From assembly GCA_947044405.1 (NCBI GenBank), contig CAMRHE010000206.1, forward strand, positions 2,418,001 to 2,482,000: a stretch of DNA of 64,000 nucleotides. Reading direction: 5' to 3'. Below, in pieces: positions 50,789 to 64,000 of the stretch (position 1 is its first letter; each line of letters starts with the position of its first letter). A model generated the notes under the pieces. That model had not been told where the DNA came from and ran no database searches. It was given only the letters and a program-made list of their open reading frames with translations. The DNA is from Leptodactylus fallax. Its lineage: Eukaryota > Chordata > Amphibia > Anura > Leptodactylidae. The position numbers were made by a program, and so were the translations under genes.

Positions 50789-51560
50789 TAAGTTCACAGT
50801 AGCATTGTATCTCTTGTTTGAGTCCGTCGGAATTTTATCAATTCCCTATCATAAAGCAAGGAACAAGGCTGTTACTGACATCTGAATCCGAAAGAAGGCA
50901 GCGTGCTATACAGTGCAGCCTGTGCATGAGTGTACGTTTGCTTCCCTGTTGTGCAGCATGCTAAATATTAGGACAAGATTTGATGGGGTTAATTATATAT
51001 GTATATAGGCTACAATGAATAATCTGACTATGAGGTTACCATGCCTTCCTCCTGCCCTTAGAGAATCTACAAAGCTTGTGTTGTCATCCGTCTAGTACGA
51101 TATGACATGATTATAATACAGTACTTAGGACCGCCATTGTATACAGCAGCGCTGTCTGTAGCTTGGAGTTCAGTATAGCTTTTTTCCCATTCACATTACC
51201 CTAAGCTTCCACCTGCGCTCACATAAAGCACAGTCCTGGTGTAATATGTACAAATCACAGGAGCACATGATATCACTTATCACACCCCCACCCGCCCAGC
51301 CCTCACTATAGCACAAAACTATTTGCTTAGTATTCCTGTGACAAATGATAATCTTTTCCTTAACCACTAACCCTTTGAAAGATATTTCAGGTAACCATGT
51401 TACAGGGTTATTCCAGGGTAATGCATGCGTGAGCCCCAAACTTTTTGTCCAAGTCCAGTGAGCACAATTAAAAAATAGTGAGTTTTGCCAGACTTTGAAA
51501 TGGTAACACACAAGTGACACACAAGTACATTGTGCTAGTATTCTAGTCACAGCACAAATT
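50789..51560 (+). other. Stretch without gene
   Basis: No recognised coding or repeat content. Confidence 0.55.
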
Positions 51561-51909
51561 TAGGCCGGGGTCCCACATGGCATAAATGCCACAAAATAAA
51601 ATACAGTGTTTTAAAGTCACTGCAAGGTGGATGGGATTATAACAAATCCCATCCACACCTTGCGGAAAAATACGCGCAGCGGACACGCTGAGGTTTACAA
51701 AACCGTCACGGTTTTGGAAATCACAGCATATCAATTATACCTACAGAAACTCCGTTGGTTTCCCTATAGGTATAATGGAAGCAAAAAGTCCACAAAGGAA
51801 ACCTTTGCAGACTGTCTGTGAAAATCGCTGCGGGATAAACTGCAATGCATTGCTGCCGCGTTTTTTTCTGCATCGCTTTTTTGCTGTGGCTCGCTACATG
51901 GGCCTTAAC
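51561..51909 (-). mobile_element. B-type MITE, copy 3
   Basis: TAGGCCGGGGTCCCACATGG end, internal TCCCTATAGGTATAATGGAA, right end GCTACATGGGCCTTAA. Confidence 0.65.
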
Positions 51910-52029
51910 ATTAAGGGGTATTTTGGTAATAAGAAGCTATTCTCTATCCAGCCAATAGGAGACAATTGCTAGACCATTAGGGGTCCAACTACTGGGGTCA
52001 TTACTAATCACGAGAACCGGGGTCTCAAG

Positions 52030-52228
52030 GTTTCACATATTTATTATTATTTATTATGCTTACTTATATAGCGCCATCATATTCCGCAGCTCTTTACAGA
52101 CATTGACAGTCACTGTCCCATATAGGGCTCACAATCTACATTCAGTATGTCTTTGGAGTGTGGGAGGAAACCGGAGTACCCAAAGGAAACCCACGCAAAC
52201 ACAGGGAGAACATACAAACTCCTTGCAG
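52030..52228 (-). repeat. Old interspersed repeat interrupted by the LINE
   Basis: Contains ATATAGCGCCATCATATTCC and GTGGGAGGAAACCGGAGTAC. A second fragment is at 56231-56315. It stops at CTTGCAGAT where the LINE tail begins, so the LINE landed in it. Confidence 0.7.
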
Positions 52229-52481
52229 ATAATAATAATAATAATAGTCCTTTAATAGTCCCACAGTGGGGAAATTCAGTGTGTTACAGCAGCAAAGATA
52301 AGATAAGCAGATACAAATACAAATACAACATGTACAGGAATGTTCCAAGGTGAGAGGCATTACAATAATAGCAGACAGACAGATAGGACGTAGCAGGGGG
52401 GGGGGGGATTTAACAGGCAGAGAGATATTTCAGTTCTCTGTATGTAATGATCTCCGCTTAGGTCGGTGTTGGTTGTACAGC

Positions 52482-53935
52482 CTAACCGCGGTGGGGGAGG
52501 AAAGACTTCCGATAGCGCTCCTTCTCACACTTAGGGTGGAGCAGTCGGTCACTGACAGTACTGCCCAGCGCAATCACAGTCTCATGCATGGGATGGGAGT
52601 TATTCTCCCGCATGGAGCTCACCACGGACAGTATCCTTCTGTCACCCACCACCTGCACTGGGTCCAGTGGGCTCCCCAGGACAGAGCTGACCCTTCTAAT
52701 CAGCTTGTCAAGTTTATTTCTGTCCCTGGTTGATATACTGCTCCCCCAGCAGGCCACTCCAAAGAAGATGGCTGATGCCACTACCGAGTTGAAGAAAGTC
52801 CTAAGAAGTGCCCCCCGGATTCCAAAGGCTCTCAGCTTCCTAAGCAGGTACAGCCTGCTGTGGCCCTTCCTGTACAGGGCCTCCATATGATCTGCCCAGT
52901 CCAGCTTATTATTAAGGAGCAGACCCAGGTACTTATAGGTGTTCACAATCTCGATGCCCGTCCCCAGGATGTCCACTGTTTTGGAGGGCATCTGCCTTTA
53001 CGGAAGTCCACCACCATCTCCTTGGTCTTCCCCGCGTTAATCTTCAGGTGGTTCTGGTGGCACCAGTCCACAAAAAACCGGTTCAGTTCTCTGTACTCCT
53101 TGTCATCATCGTCTGTGATGAGGCCTACTATTGCAGAGTCGTCAGAATACTTCTGTAGGTAGCAGCTGGATGAGTTGCACCTAAAATCAGCAGTGTACAG
53201 TGTGAAGAGGAAAGGGGCGAGAACCGTACCCTGAGGTGCCCCCGTATTACAGATCACGGTACCTGACACACAGTCTTGGGCTCTCACGTATTGAGGTCGA
53301 TTTGTGAGGTAGTCTAGGATCCAGTTGGAGAGGTGGTGGTCCACTCCAGCAAGGCCCAGCTTGTCTCTCAGTAACCTGGGCTGTATGGTGTTAAAAGCAC
53401 TGGAGAAATCAAAGAACATTATTCTCACCGTGTTCCCTGGTTTTTCCAGGTGAGACAGAGCCCTGTGCAGAAGGTGGATGATGGCATCATCTACCCCAAT
53501 GCCCGGTCGATAAGCAAACTGGAGAGGGTCCATAGCGGGGCTCACTAGAGGGCGAAGATGTGTGAGAACCAATCTCTCTAAGATCTTCATCAAGTGGGAT
53601 GTCAGTGCTACAGGTCTGTAGTTGTTGAGGTCCATAGGGTGAGGTTTCTTTGGAACTGGTACCACACAAGAAGATTTCCATAATTCAGGGACTATTTCCT
53701 GCCTCAGGCTCATATTATACATATATGTAATTATACCACACAGCTGGTCCCCACAAGTCTTAATTAGCCTTGCACTGATGTCATCTGTCCCTGCGGCTTT
53801 CCTCGCCTTGATCTTTTTCATCTCCTTCCTCACCTGGGCCCGTGTGAAGGTCAGACTGTGGTCAGATAAAGACAGATTTCTGGATTTACTGGTCTGTTGG
53901 GAAGTAGCCACATGGGGTGAATGGGGTGAAGTCAT
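52482..53935 (-). pseudogene. LINE reverse transcriptase, frameshifted
   Basis: Reverse transcriptase with KKPHPMDLNNYRPVALTS, the catalytic FDFSSAFNT, GAPQGTVLAP and KYSDDSAIVG, then the thumb and a C-terminal region rich in WADHMEALYR-type residues. One base is missing near 52978 compared with the copy at the start of the window, shifting the last 150 or so residues into another frame. Without that loss the frame would run to 52482. Confidence 0.9.
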
Positions 53936-54076
53936 TGTGGTGAGGGGAGCTGAAGGACATGCTGGGTGGGAGGAGCTGGTGTGTGATCAAATCTGTTGAA
54001 GAATAGGTTTAGTTCATTAAGCCAGTTAACATCTGCCTCAATCTGGCAGACCGACTGTTTATGACCCGAAATTGAC

Positions 54077-55354
54077 TTAAGCCCCTCCCAGACCCCCCCT
54101 TATGTCTTTTCTTTCCATTTGCTTTTCCATTTTTTCCTTATAACTGGCTTTTCCTTGCCTGATTAGATGCCTCAGCTCCTTTTGTACTTCCCTCAACCCC
54201 TCCTTATCTCTTGTCCTGAATGCCATCTTTTTCTCCTTAAGTAGTGTTTTTATATCAGAGTTAATCCATGGTTTGTTGTTGGAGAAGCACCTCACCACTT
54301 TTGTGGGTACTGTGTTGTCCACACAAAAATTAATGTAGTCCGTTATGCAGTGTGTGAGTCCTTCTATATCTTCTCCATACGAATCCTGCAAAACTTCCCA
54401 TGCGGTTGTGTCAAAACAATCCCTCAGAGCCTCATCACTCTCCTCGGACCATATCCTCACTGTGCGGGTGACAGCTGGTTCTCTACGTACAAGTGGCTTG
54501 TACACAGGTCGCATATGTACTAGGTTGTGATCCGATCTTCCCAGGGGCGGTAGGGCTGATGAGTTATATGCCTCCCTCACGTTGGCAAAGAACAAGTCCA
54601 GTGTTTTGTTGTCTCTTGTGTGGCAGGTTACATACTGTGTGAAACTGGGAAGTGTGGATGATGGAGAGGCATGGTTGAAATCGCCAGACACAAGAAGGAG
54701 GGCCTGGGGGTGCTTAGACTGTAACTGGCTCAGCGTGGCTTGTAGGACCTCGCAGGCAGCGTCAGCTTTCGCAGAGGGGGGGACATATGCAGCTATCACG
54801 ATGACATGTGATAGTTCCCTTGGTAGATAGAAAGGTCTCATGCTCACAGCTAATAGTTCAATGTCCTTACAGCAAGTTTGCTCCTTAATCACAATGTGCC
54901 TAGGATTGCACCATCTATTATTCACAAACATTGCCAGCCCCCCTCCTTTCCTCTTACCGCTCTCCCTTGTCCTGTCTGCCCGAAGGAGTTTAAAACCATC
55001 CAAGGAGACCAGAGAGTCAGGAGTAACTTCAGTGAGCCAAGTCTCTGTAAGTAGCATCATGCTGCACACCCGAAACTCCTGATGGTGCCTGGTGAGCGCT
55101 GTTAGTTCATCCATCTTGTTTGCAAGAGATCTCACATTGCCCATAATGATGGAGGGAACAGTTGGTCGGTAACGCCTCTTTTTAATCCTCTGAAGAGTTC
55201 CTGCTCTGCAGCCCCTCCCCCTCTTTTTCTTTCTCCAGAGTTCTTGGGGGATGGGTGGGCAAATGGTATGCAGCCCTGTTGTTGTGACTCTAAGCTGCAG
55301 TAATTTCTCTCTTGTGTAGACAAAAGAAATGCCTGCAGACACAAGAGTCCCCAT
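54077..55354 (-). pseudogene. LINE apurinic-type endonuclease domain
   Basis: Open for 425 codons. Endonuclease motifs in order: GNVRSLANK, LLTETWL, GDFNHASPS, TLDLFF and GRSDHN. These enzymes nick target DNA to prime reverse transcription. The frame closes at a run of seven G (minus strand) near 54095; one G fewer restores the usual VWEGLKS-type linker, and at least one more shift is needed to reach the reverse transcriptase. Confidence 0.88.
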
Positions 55355-55503
55355 TTCAGCAGGACAAAAAGACAGATAAAAACAAAAAAAAAAGTATCAC
55401 AAAGGTCCAATTCCAAGTCTTTGTTTCTTCATTTCTTCTTCATGTCCTTGGCAGGATTCACTTTATATGGAATAGTAGTCATGCATGCACACTGACACTC
55501 CAT

Positions 55504-56230
55504 TAGGCCTCATTCACAATCTGCGGAAGTGTGAGGTCCATGCTATTAATGGACAACATCCCACCCTTCTAAGTGCGGTTGGTGTTTTATCCGTGTTTGA
55601 TCCATACTGTATTTCACGTCTGTAAAAAGCAGATCAACTTTTTTGTGTTTTCATTCTTTATACTGGGTCCATTAAAAACAGATGACACATGGATGTATCT
55701 GCTTTTCTTTCACGGACCCATAAGGGATTATTTAACATCTGCCCATTTTTTTGCTGTATTTTTTGCAGGTGCGCGTTTTTTAGACAGTTTAGTTTAGTTT
55801 CACAGTGGTGTCTAGCTATGACGGGTTTTGCTTACACTGCCCATGTACTGAAAAGCATTTGGGTCTTTTTTTGCCTCTTATTAAAAAGGCACAAGTCAGA
55901 AATACAGCGTAAAAAGGATCTCCACTTAGGCCATTCTGCATTTCCCTGACAATAAGCAAACGTGGTAGAAAAGGCGCAAATGTCTCAAAGTGCAGGGCAG
56001 AAAAAGGTCACAAGAAGGTGCAATTTATAACAAAAATGGTAAGTAGCTTAAGAAATGTGCTCCATAGACTTTCATTGGTGAGATCAACCACAGCGGAAAA
56101 AAAAAAAAAAAAGGACGTGCTGCTGTTGTTTCCGCCTGAATAAACACATTAAAATAAATGGCTATGTATGGCATCCACAAAAAATTCTGACCACGCGTAC
56201 TTGATAAGCGGATGTGTGAATAAGGCCTTA
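55504..56230. mobile_element. Element with AGGCCTCATTCACA termini
   Basis: Left TTAGGCCTCATTCACAATCT, right GATGTGTGAATAAGGCCTTA; 727 bp, the longest of its family in the window. No coding content. Confidence 0.6.
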
Positions 56231-56315
56231 ATTATTTATTATGCTTACTTATATAGCGCCATCATATTTTGCAGCGCTGTACAGACATTGACAGTCACTG
56301 TCCCATATATATAAT
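56231..56315 (-). repeat. Fragment of the 52030 repeat
   Basis: Shares TTATATAGCGCCATCATATT and GACATTGACAGTCACTGTCC with 52060-52125. Confidence 0.75.
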
Positions 56316-56374
56316 CTGTAAGGGATGAAGAGAAACCGTACAGTGTCATTTATTTCTGGCAGCCCTAAAGAATT

Positions 56375-56818
56375 AAATGTTTTTTCTGGGATTATTTTTG
56401 ATGGGCTATTATTAGGATAGTCAGGACCCCTGCCAGACCCAGTAAGAACCAGAAACAGATGGATCTGTACATTGTGCGGTGGCCGTGCAGTGTTACTACA
56501 GCTCTGATTCCACTGAAGTGATTGGGAGCTGAGCTGTAATAGTGCAATTCTGCACATTGTATAGCAACCATGCCATGCTTTTACAGCTCAGCACCCATTC
56601 AGTTCAGCACAAGCAGCGCTGCAGTACGCGACATGTATGCAATGTATGCAGCCATCTTCTTCTAGACTAGCTCCATACACTGTATAGTACCAAGCCTGGC
56701 AGAAATTATAAAACGCTGACTGGTACAGGGTCCAGGTATCAGCCCATCACCCATCAGATATAGATGGACTATCCTTACAATAGGCCATCAAAAAAAGATT
56801 CTGGAGAACCCCTCCATG
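56375..56818. mobile_element. Foldback repeat, GATCAGCTG-like family
   Basis: Inverted arms GATGGGCTATTATTAGGATA and TATCCTTACAATAGGCCATC. Inner arms pair around the CAGCTCAGC blocks. Confidence 0.55.
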
Positions 56819-56828
56819 TGGAGTAAAT

Positions 56829-56992
56829 GTCGCCGGTTTCCCTATAGGTATAATTGAAGCAGAAAGTCTGCAAAGGAAACCTTTATGGACTTTCTGTGAA
56901 AAGCCCTACAAGATAAACCACAATGCGTTTCCACCACGGTTTTCCTTCAGCGCTTTTTCGCTGCGGCCCACCAAGTGCGGCGTCAGCCTTAA
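56829..56992 (-). mobile_element. B-type MITE fragment, copy 4
   Basis: Carries CCCTATAGGTATAATTGAAG and ends GTGCGGCGTCAGCCTTA. The left half is missing. Confidence 0.6.
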
Positions 56993-57632
56993 ATAGAGCT
57001 GTGGCAAACATCTGCATCATTTCCTCCACTTTAAAGGGGGACCCAGGATCCCCACTGACCTAGCAGTGGACTTGTTATTACTAGAATACTCCTTTACATT
57101 TGCCCATTTACGTGACTTTATTACGTTGAAAACTCCACCAGTCTGAACCTAAGCAATGCTATGTCAGCTAAACAGTCTGGGCTTCAGACTGATACATTAT
57201 AGCAAACTAGAGAGGTTTTTGCTGCTGCTGATGTACTGTACATTGATGATGGGAGAGAATTAGATACAGTTGTATCCCCTGAGATCAAACAAATAATAAG
57301 GAATTAAAATACACTATAAACCTCATTTATCAAATAGCAACCAAAGCTCAGCTTCCATTTTACTAGAGTAGCTTAGTAAATAAAAGCTTGGCTGCTATCG
57401 GTAGAGAGACTTCAGCATCCTTATCTCTTCTGCACCAAATTATCCAAACACAACACATGTCCACTTGAGTAATGCCGCATACCCGTGTCCATGTATTCCC
57501 AAAGCATGTACTTTCCCACCAGTCACGATGTCTGGAGCTGTACATCCCAAGCACCATGTTGGATGGGAATATCTGAATGCAATGTACAGGAGAACCATCA
57601 TAGCCTTTCCTATTCTTACAACACACTCTTAC

Positions 57633-57847
57633 ACTAGGTTCACACTAGCGTTGCCTCTCCGTTGTTTTGCACCAGAACAACGGAGAGGCGGACCACTAAT
57701 ATAGGGGTAACACACAAAGTCCAACAGACCCCACTGACTACAATGGGGTCCTTTGGGTGTCATTTTGAAACTGAAACCAGCAGAGGAAAAGTCCTCCGTG
57801 CAAGCCTCTTTCCTCCACCAATTTTCAGATGTGAGCGTAGCCTTAGG
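57633..57847. mobile_element. MITE with GGTTCACACTAGCG terminus
   Basis: Left CTAGGTTCACACTAGCG, right GATGTGAGCGTAGCCTTAGG. An inner hairpin pairs CCTCTCCGTTGTT with AACAACGGAGAGG. Confidence 0.65.
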
Positions 57848-58206
57848 CTTCATGCATACAACAGTGTACAGTAAGAATAGAACGGATGGCACACGGATTG
57901 GTATCTATGTCATCCGTGATTTTCATTAACCCATACATTTGAATGAATGGACTGAGCTGCTAAAATGGACAGGTATAGGAACTGCTCTATATTTTGCGTC
58001 CCTTTTCTACGCCTGGACCCACATCCGCTCTGTAGCTGGAGCTCTTTGTATGTTTATAGAGATGTATGGGTCTGTATACCTGGGCCCGGAATTGCAGATA
58101 ATATATGGCAGCTAACTACGGTTGTTTAGGCCTGAGGTATCCTTGCTGGACATAGTGAAATGACTTCTGCTTCATATGAATGAACAGCTTGTCTTTGTCT
58201 TTATAG

Positions 58207-60864
<2,658 letters not shown>

Positions 60865-61955
60865 TAAGTGAGAGAGTTTATATCACTGCATGGACGTACA
60901 AGCTGTGCTCATGTTCTAATCTTGTATATCCTATACCCATCCATGCCAAGTGTACCCATCTGTCATTCACTTCTGCTAGCTGTTTTCTAAATGATCTAAA
61001 ATTGTTATATAGTCCTAAAGACCCTATATTATTTCTGCACCATTTACATTTGCTCCTACACCCATCTGGTTTAGCTGATCTGTATACTTTTTTCCCATGT
61101 CTTTATACAACCACTATATCTCTTCAATGACAACCAGTCCCCCCTGAGATGTACCATTTACATATAACCATTTACCTACACGACAGGCATCAATTTCCTT
61201 GGCTCATCTTTCATTTTGTTGATTATTGATCTTTACAAGTCATAATGTAGAAGGAAAGCAATAATGTCTCCATACGTCTTGGAGACTGACCTCTACTGTG
61301 TCCTTGAAGTTGAGAAGGAGAAGTCATATGATGCTGAAACCACACAAAGCAAACATCGAAGCTGAGTTTGCAGGAAAACATGATAACAATGCAGAGTATA
61401 AAGCACAGTACACATTTATCAGGAGCTAAACTGTATCTTTATTGTGATGTAATACATATATATGGGCAAGCTCTGGAGATCCATGTATGTGGGCACACTT
61501 ATAGTAGTGGCCACAAGCAGACATAACTTGAAGTTCCTGAACCCCAATGCAAAATCAGTAATAGGGCCCATACCGACTTTGTGCCATTTAGAAGTCATGT
61601 TTTATCTGGCAGTAGGACCTTTGGGGTTCCCTCAGGATCCAGGGCCTGCAACTGTTGTACCCCCTATAGATACACCCCTGGCCACAAGACAGTTTGCTGT
61701 AAACCTGGGGAGAATACTATTTCCTGGACTATGCCAGGTCAGGCCACTCATAATTTATGGTATTTTCAGCTATTTCATAGATCCATGTGATATTTGAGCA
61801 AATGCCATGTTTGATGTTGGCACAATAGTTGGGATCTGGCTCTTGGCATCCCTGCCGATTATTTAAAGAAGCGTTTGAGTCCTCATCATTGCTGTGGTGG
61901 TGGGGCAGGGTATGGAACCTTTGTCTCATTCCCTTGAATGGCTAACGTTGCAATA

Positions 61956-62519
61956 GCCAACACCTCCTCCACTATATTTATGGCAGGCAGTGTGAACAAT
62001 GAAGAGGCTGCAGTACTTGCACCATGGTTACTTTAAGCAGCTGATCGACGACCAGACAATTAGATGCCCAAGGATCTGATATTGATGACTTACCATGAAG
62101 GATTGGTCATCAATATTGTGAATCCCAGAAAACTCCTTTAGGTATAAGTAAATTGATATATATTATGCAATACCCTCTGGAAAATTCCTCCTAGAGCAAG
62201 CTAATGACCACAAGTCACTGCTGTGAAGATCAAGACGTGAGTAACATACAAAGAAGCTGCTGGTGTTCTCAGAACAATGGACTTTCCACCCCAGGGTCCA
62301 AAGTTAACATCAATGAATGTGTCTGAGATTAGAGAAGCAGAAAATGCCCCCAACTGCTTGGACTGAAATACAGCACTGTTTACAAGACGTTTGGAAAATA
62401 TAAAAAAAAAAACTTCTAACAAATCAAAGTCTGGACACATGACATTCTGAAAAATTATTATCTTTTAAGCTATCAAATATGTGTGGTGCTTTTTTATTAA
62501 TCTGACATTAAAGAATTAA
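61956..62519. repeat. Intronic direct duplication, copy 1
   Basis: About 564 bp, same orientation as 63185-63749. I count two substitutions and one poly-A length change. It begins at GCCAACACCTCCTCC and ends AAAGAATTAA. Confidence 0.97.
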
Positions 62520-62830
62520 TAATCCTAATCCGAATACACCTTCTCTGTATACTGTGAGATATCTCAGTAATGTCACTGATTTTAATGGTGCTCTTTACTT
62601 GAGGCAAAGATTCAGTTCTCTGCCCAGCCCTGGATCGAAGCAACCTGGTCAAGAAAGAGTAGCTTATTGGTCCCCCTGGCACGCAGCATTTGGGGTATAT
62701 GTCCCTAGCAAAGCCACAAACTCACTCCACCTCCAATTTAAGGCAAAGGCCCACGTAGTGAACTGCCGCTAAAAAACAAGCTGCATCTGTCATTGCTTGT
62801 TTGCTACGTTTTCTCTGTGGTTTTTCTTCC

Positions 62831-63103
62831 CTTAGGCTAAGGCCTCACGTAGCGGGCTGCAGCAAAAAACAGCTGCGGGAAAAACCGCAACGGCAACGCA
62901 TCATGGTTTTTCCCGCAGCACTTTTCACATGCACTCTCTGCTTCCATTATACGTATAGGGAAACCTCTGTGTTTTCATAAGTATAATTGACATGCTGCAA
63001 TTTTCAAAACATAGACTGTAAAACGAACGGCGCAGGAAAAAAATGCGGCGTTTCCGCCGTGGCCGAACCACAGCATTTGAAACACGTGGGGCCCCGGCCT
63101 AAT
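62831..63103 (+). mobile_element. B-type MITE, copy 6
   Basis: CTTAGGCTAAGGCCTCACGT, TATACGTATAGGGAAACC, right end ACACGTGGGGCCCCGGCCT. It sits between the two copies of the duplication; a further left-end fragment precedes it at about 62742. Confidence 0.7.
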
Positions 63104-63184
63104 TGAGTATATAAGGAAAATGCTCGCATTTCGGCAGGTAAAATTGGCACTCTTTGGTGTTTTTTCCCCGCAAAGTATGGATGG

Positions 63185-63749
63185 GCCAACACCTCCTCCA
63201 CTATATTTATGGCAGGCAGTGTGAACAATGAAGAGGCTGCAGTACTTGCACCATGGTTACTTTAAGCAGCTGATCGACGACCAGACAATTAGATGCCCAA
63301 GGATCTGATATTGATGACTTACCATGAAGGATTGGTCATCAATATTGTGAATCCCAGAAAACTCCTTTAGGTATAAGTAAATTGATATATATTATGCAAT
63401 ACCCTCTGGAAAATTCCTCCTAGAGCAAGCTAATGACCACAAGTCACTGCTGTGAAGATCAAGACGTGAGTAACATACAAAGAAGCTGCTGGTGTTCTCA
63501 GAACAATGGACTTTCCACCCCAGGGTCCAAAGTTAACATCAATGAATGTGTCTGAGATTAGAGAAGCAGAAGATGCCCCCAACTGCTTGGACTGAAATAC
63601 AGCACTGTTTACAAGACGTCTGGAAAATATAAAAAAAAAAAACTTCTAACAAATCAAAGTCTGGACACATGACATTCTGAAAAATTATTATCTTTTAAGC
63701 TATCAAATATGTGTGGTGCTTTTTTATTAATCTGACATTAAAGAATTAA
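63185..63749. repeat. Intronic direct duplication, copy 2
   Basis: Second copy of 61956-62519, starting 1229 bp later. The poly-A tract is 12 instead of 11. Confidence 0.97.
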
Positions 63750-64000
63750 ATAACTTACAGCAATAAACAGAGGCTGCCACTTGGCCAAAAATACTTATTT
63801 CAGGAGAGATATTAATGGGGCTCTCTGTCCTGTTGACAGTCTCTCTAAGAGTATATTTACACATGGCAGTTTTGTTGCAGAAATTTCTGTGACTGTCCCA
63901 TTCATGTGTGTTTGCTGGAGAAACAAGTCCATTCAATAGAATGGAATTGATTTTTGAGAACAAATCTGCCACATGTGAATATACTCTAAATTGACATATT

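Larger units (their letters stand above)
52229..55400 (-). mobile_element. Near-complete LINE (jockey superfamily, CR1/L2-like)
   Basis: Minus strand. 5' side near 55400 (not sharply defined), then endonuclease, reverse transcriptase and a short 3' UTR ending in an (ATT)n tail at 52229-52246, the usual tail type of this group. The protein is broken by frameshifts, so this copy cannot move on its own. The fragment at 1-676 is about 99% identical. Confidence 0.9.
55401..58206 (+). other. Putative SLC25A22 intron 1, last part
   Basis: Filled by repeats (55504-56230, 56231-56315, 56375-56818, 56829-56992, 57633-57847). Ends in CTTTGTCTTTATAG, a good acceptor. Confidence 0.65.

Noticed and set aside
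52860..53162. Plus-strand open frame shared with 14-313
   Set aside because: Antisense shadow of the LINE reverse transcriptase.

Overview
The window is vertebrate nuclear DNA, most likely from a frog. Genes are split by GT-AG introns, and the gaps are crowded with Tc1/mariner transposons, a jockey-superfamily LINE, foldback MITEs and minisatellites of the kind common in anuran genomes. Taxon assignment is inference from gene order, protein similarity and repeat style; no species marker was seen.

Two genes are read on the + strand. PIDD1 (p53-induced death-domain protein) occupies 771-21369 with 15 coding exons that join without a frame break into an 894-residue protein: seven leucine-rich repeats, two ZU5 modules each followed by an HFS autocleavage site, a UPA region and a C-terminal death domain. 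SLC25A22 (mitochondrial glutamate carrier) begins downstream. Its ATG exon is at 58207-58311 and its second coding exon at 60738-60863; the rest lies beyond the window. A possible non-coding first exon ends at 32011. The same two genes are neighbours in mammals, so this is conserved synteny stretched by repeats.

Layout: 1-676 5'-truncated LINE; 771-21369 PIDD1, with a complete Tc1-like transposon (15617-17183) in intron 10; 21940-22990 43-bp satellite with higher-order structure, capped by a truncated Tc1 element; 24.1-25.3 kb run of foldback MITEs; 25.7 kb candidate polyA site; 27258-28894 Tc1 element with a dead transposase; 29.1-30.4 kb long-TIR element; 30455-30872 near-perfect 418-bp palindrome; 31.7-32.0 kb putative SLC25A22 promoter and leader; 35081-37047 composite TIR element holding a 31-bp minisatellite and a GC-rich core; 41.3-42.0 kb repeat; 47.05-48.49 kb pyrimidine-only minisatellite; 49226-50788 second full Tc1-like copy, inverted; 52.2-55.4 kb near-complete LINE; SLC25A22 exons; and a 565-bp duplication at 61956-62519/63185-63749.

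PIDD1 acts as the p53-inducible platform of the PIDDosome (with RAIDD and caspase-2), and SLC25A22 imports glutamate into mitochondria. Nothing in the sequence suggests that they share a pathway; they are neighbours by ancestry. The most unusual content is mobile DNA: two nearly identical, uninterrupted transposases with DD35E spacing in opposite orientation, a TAA-flanked palindrome, and a TIR element carrying its own minisatellite and CRE/E-box sites.
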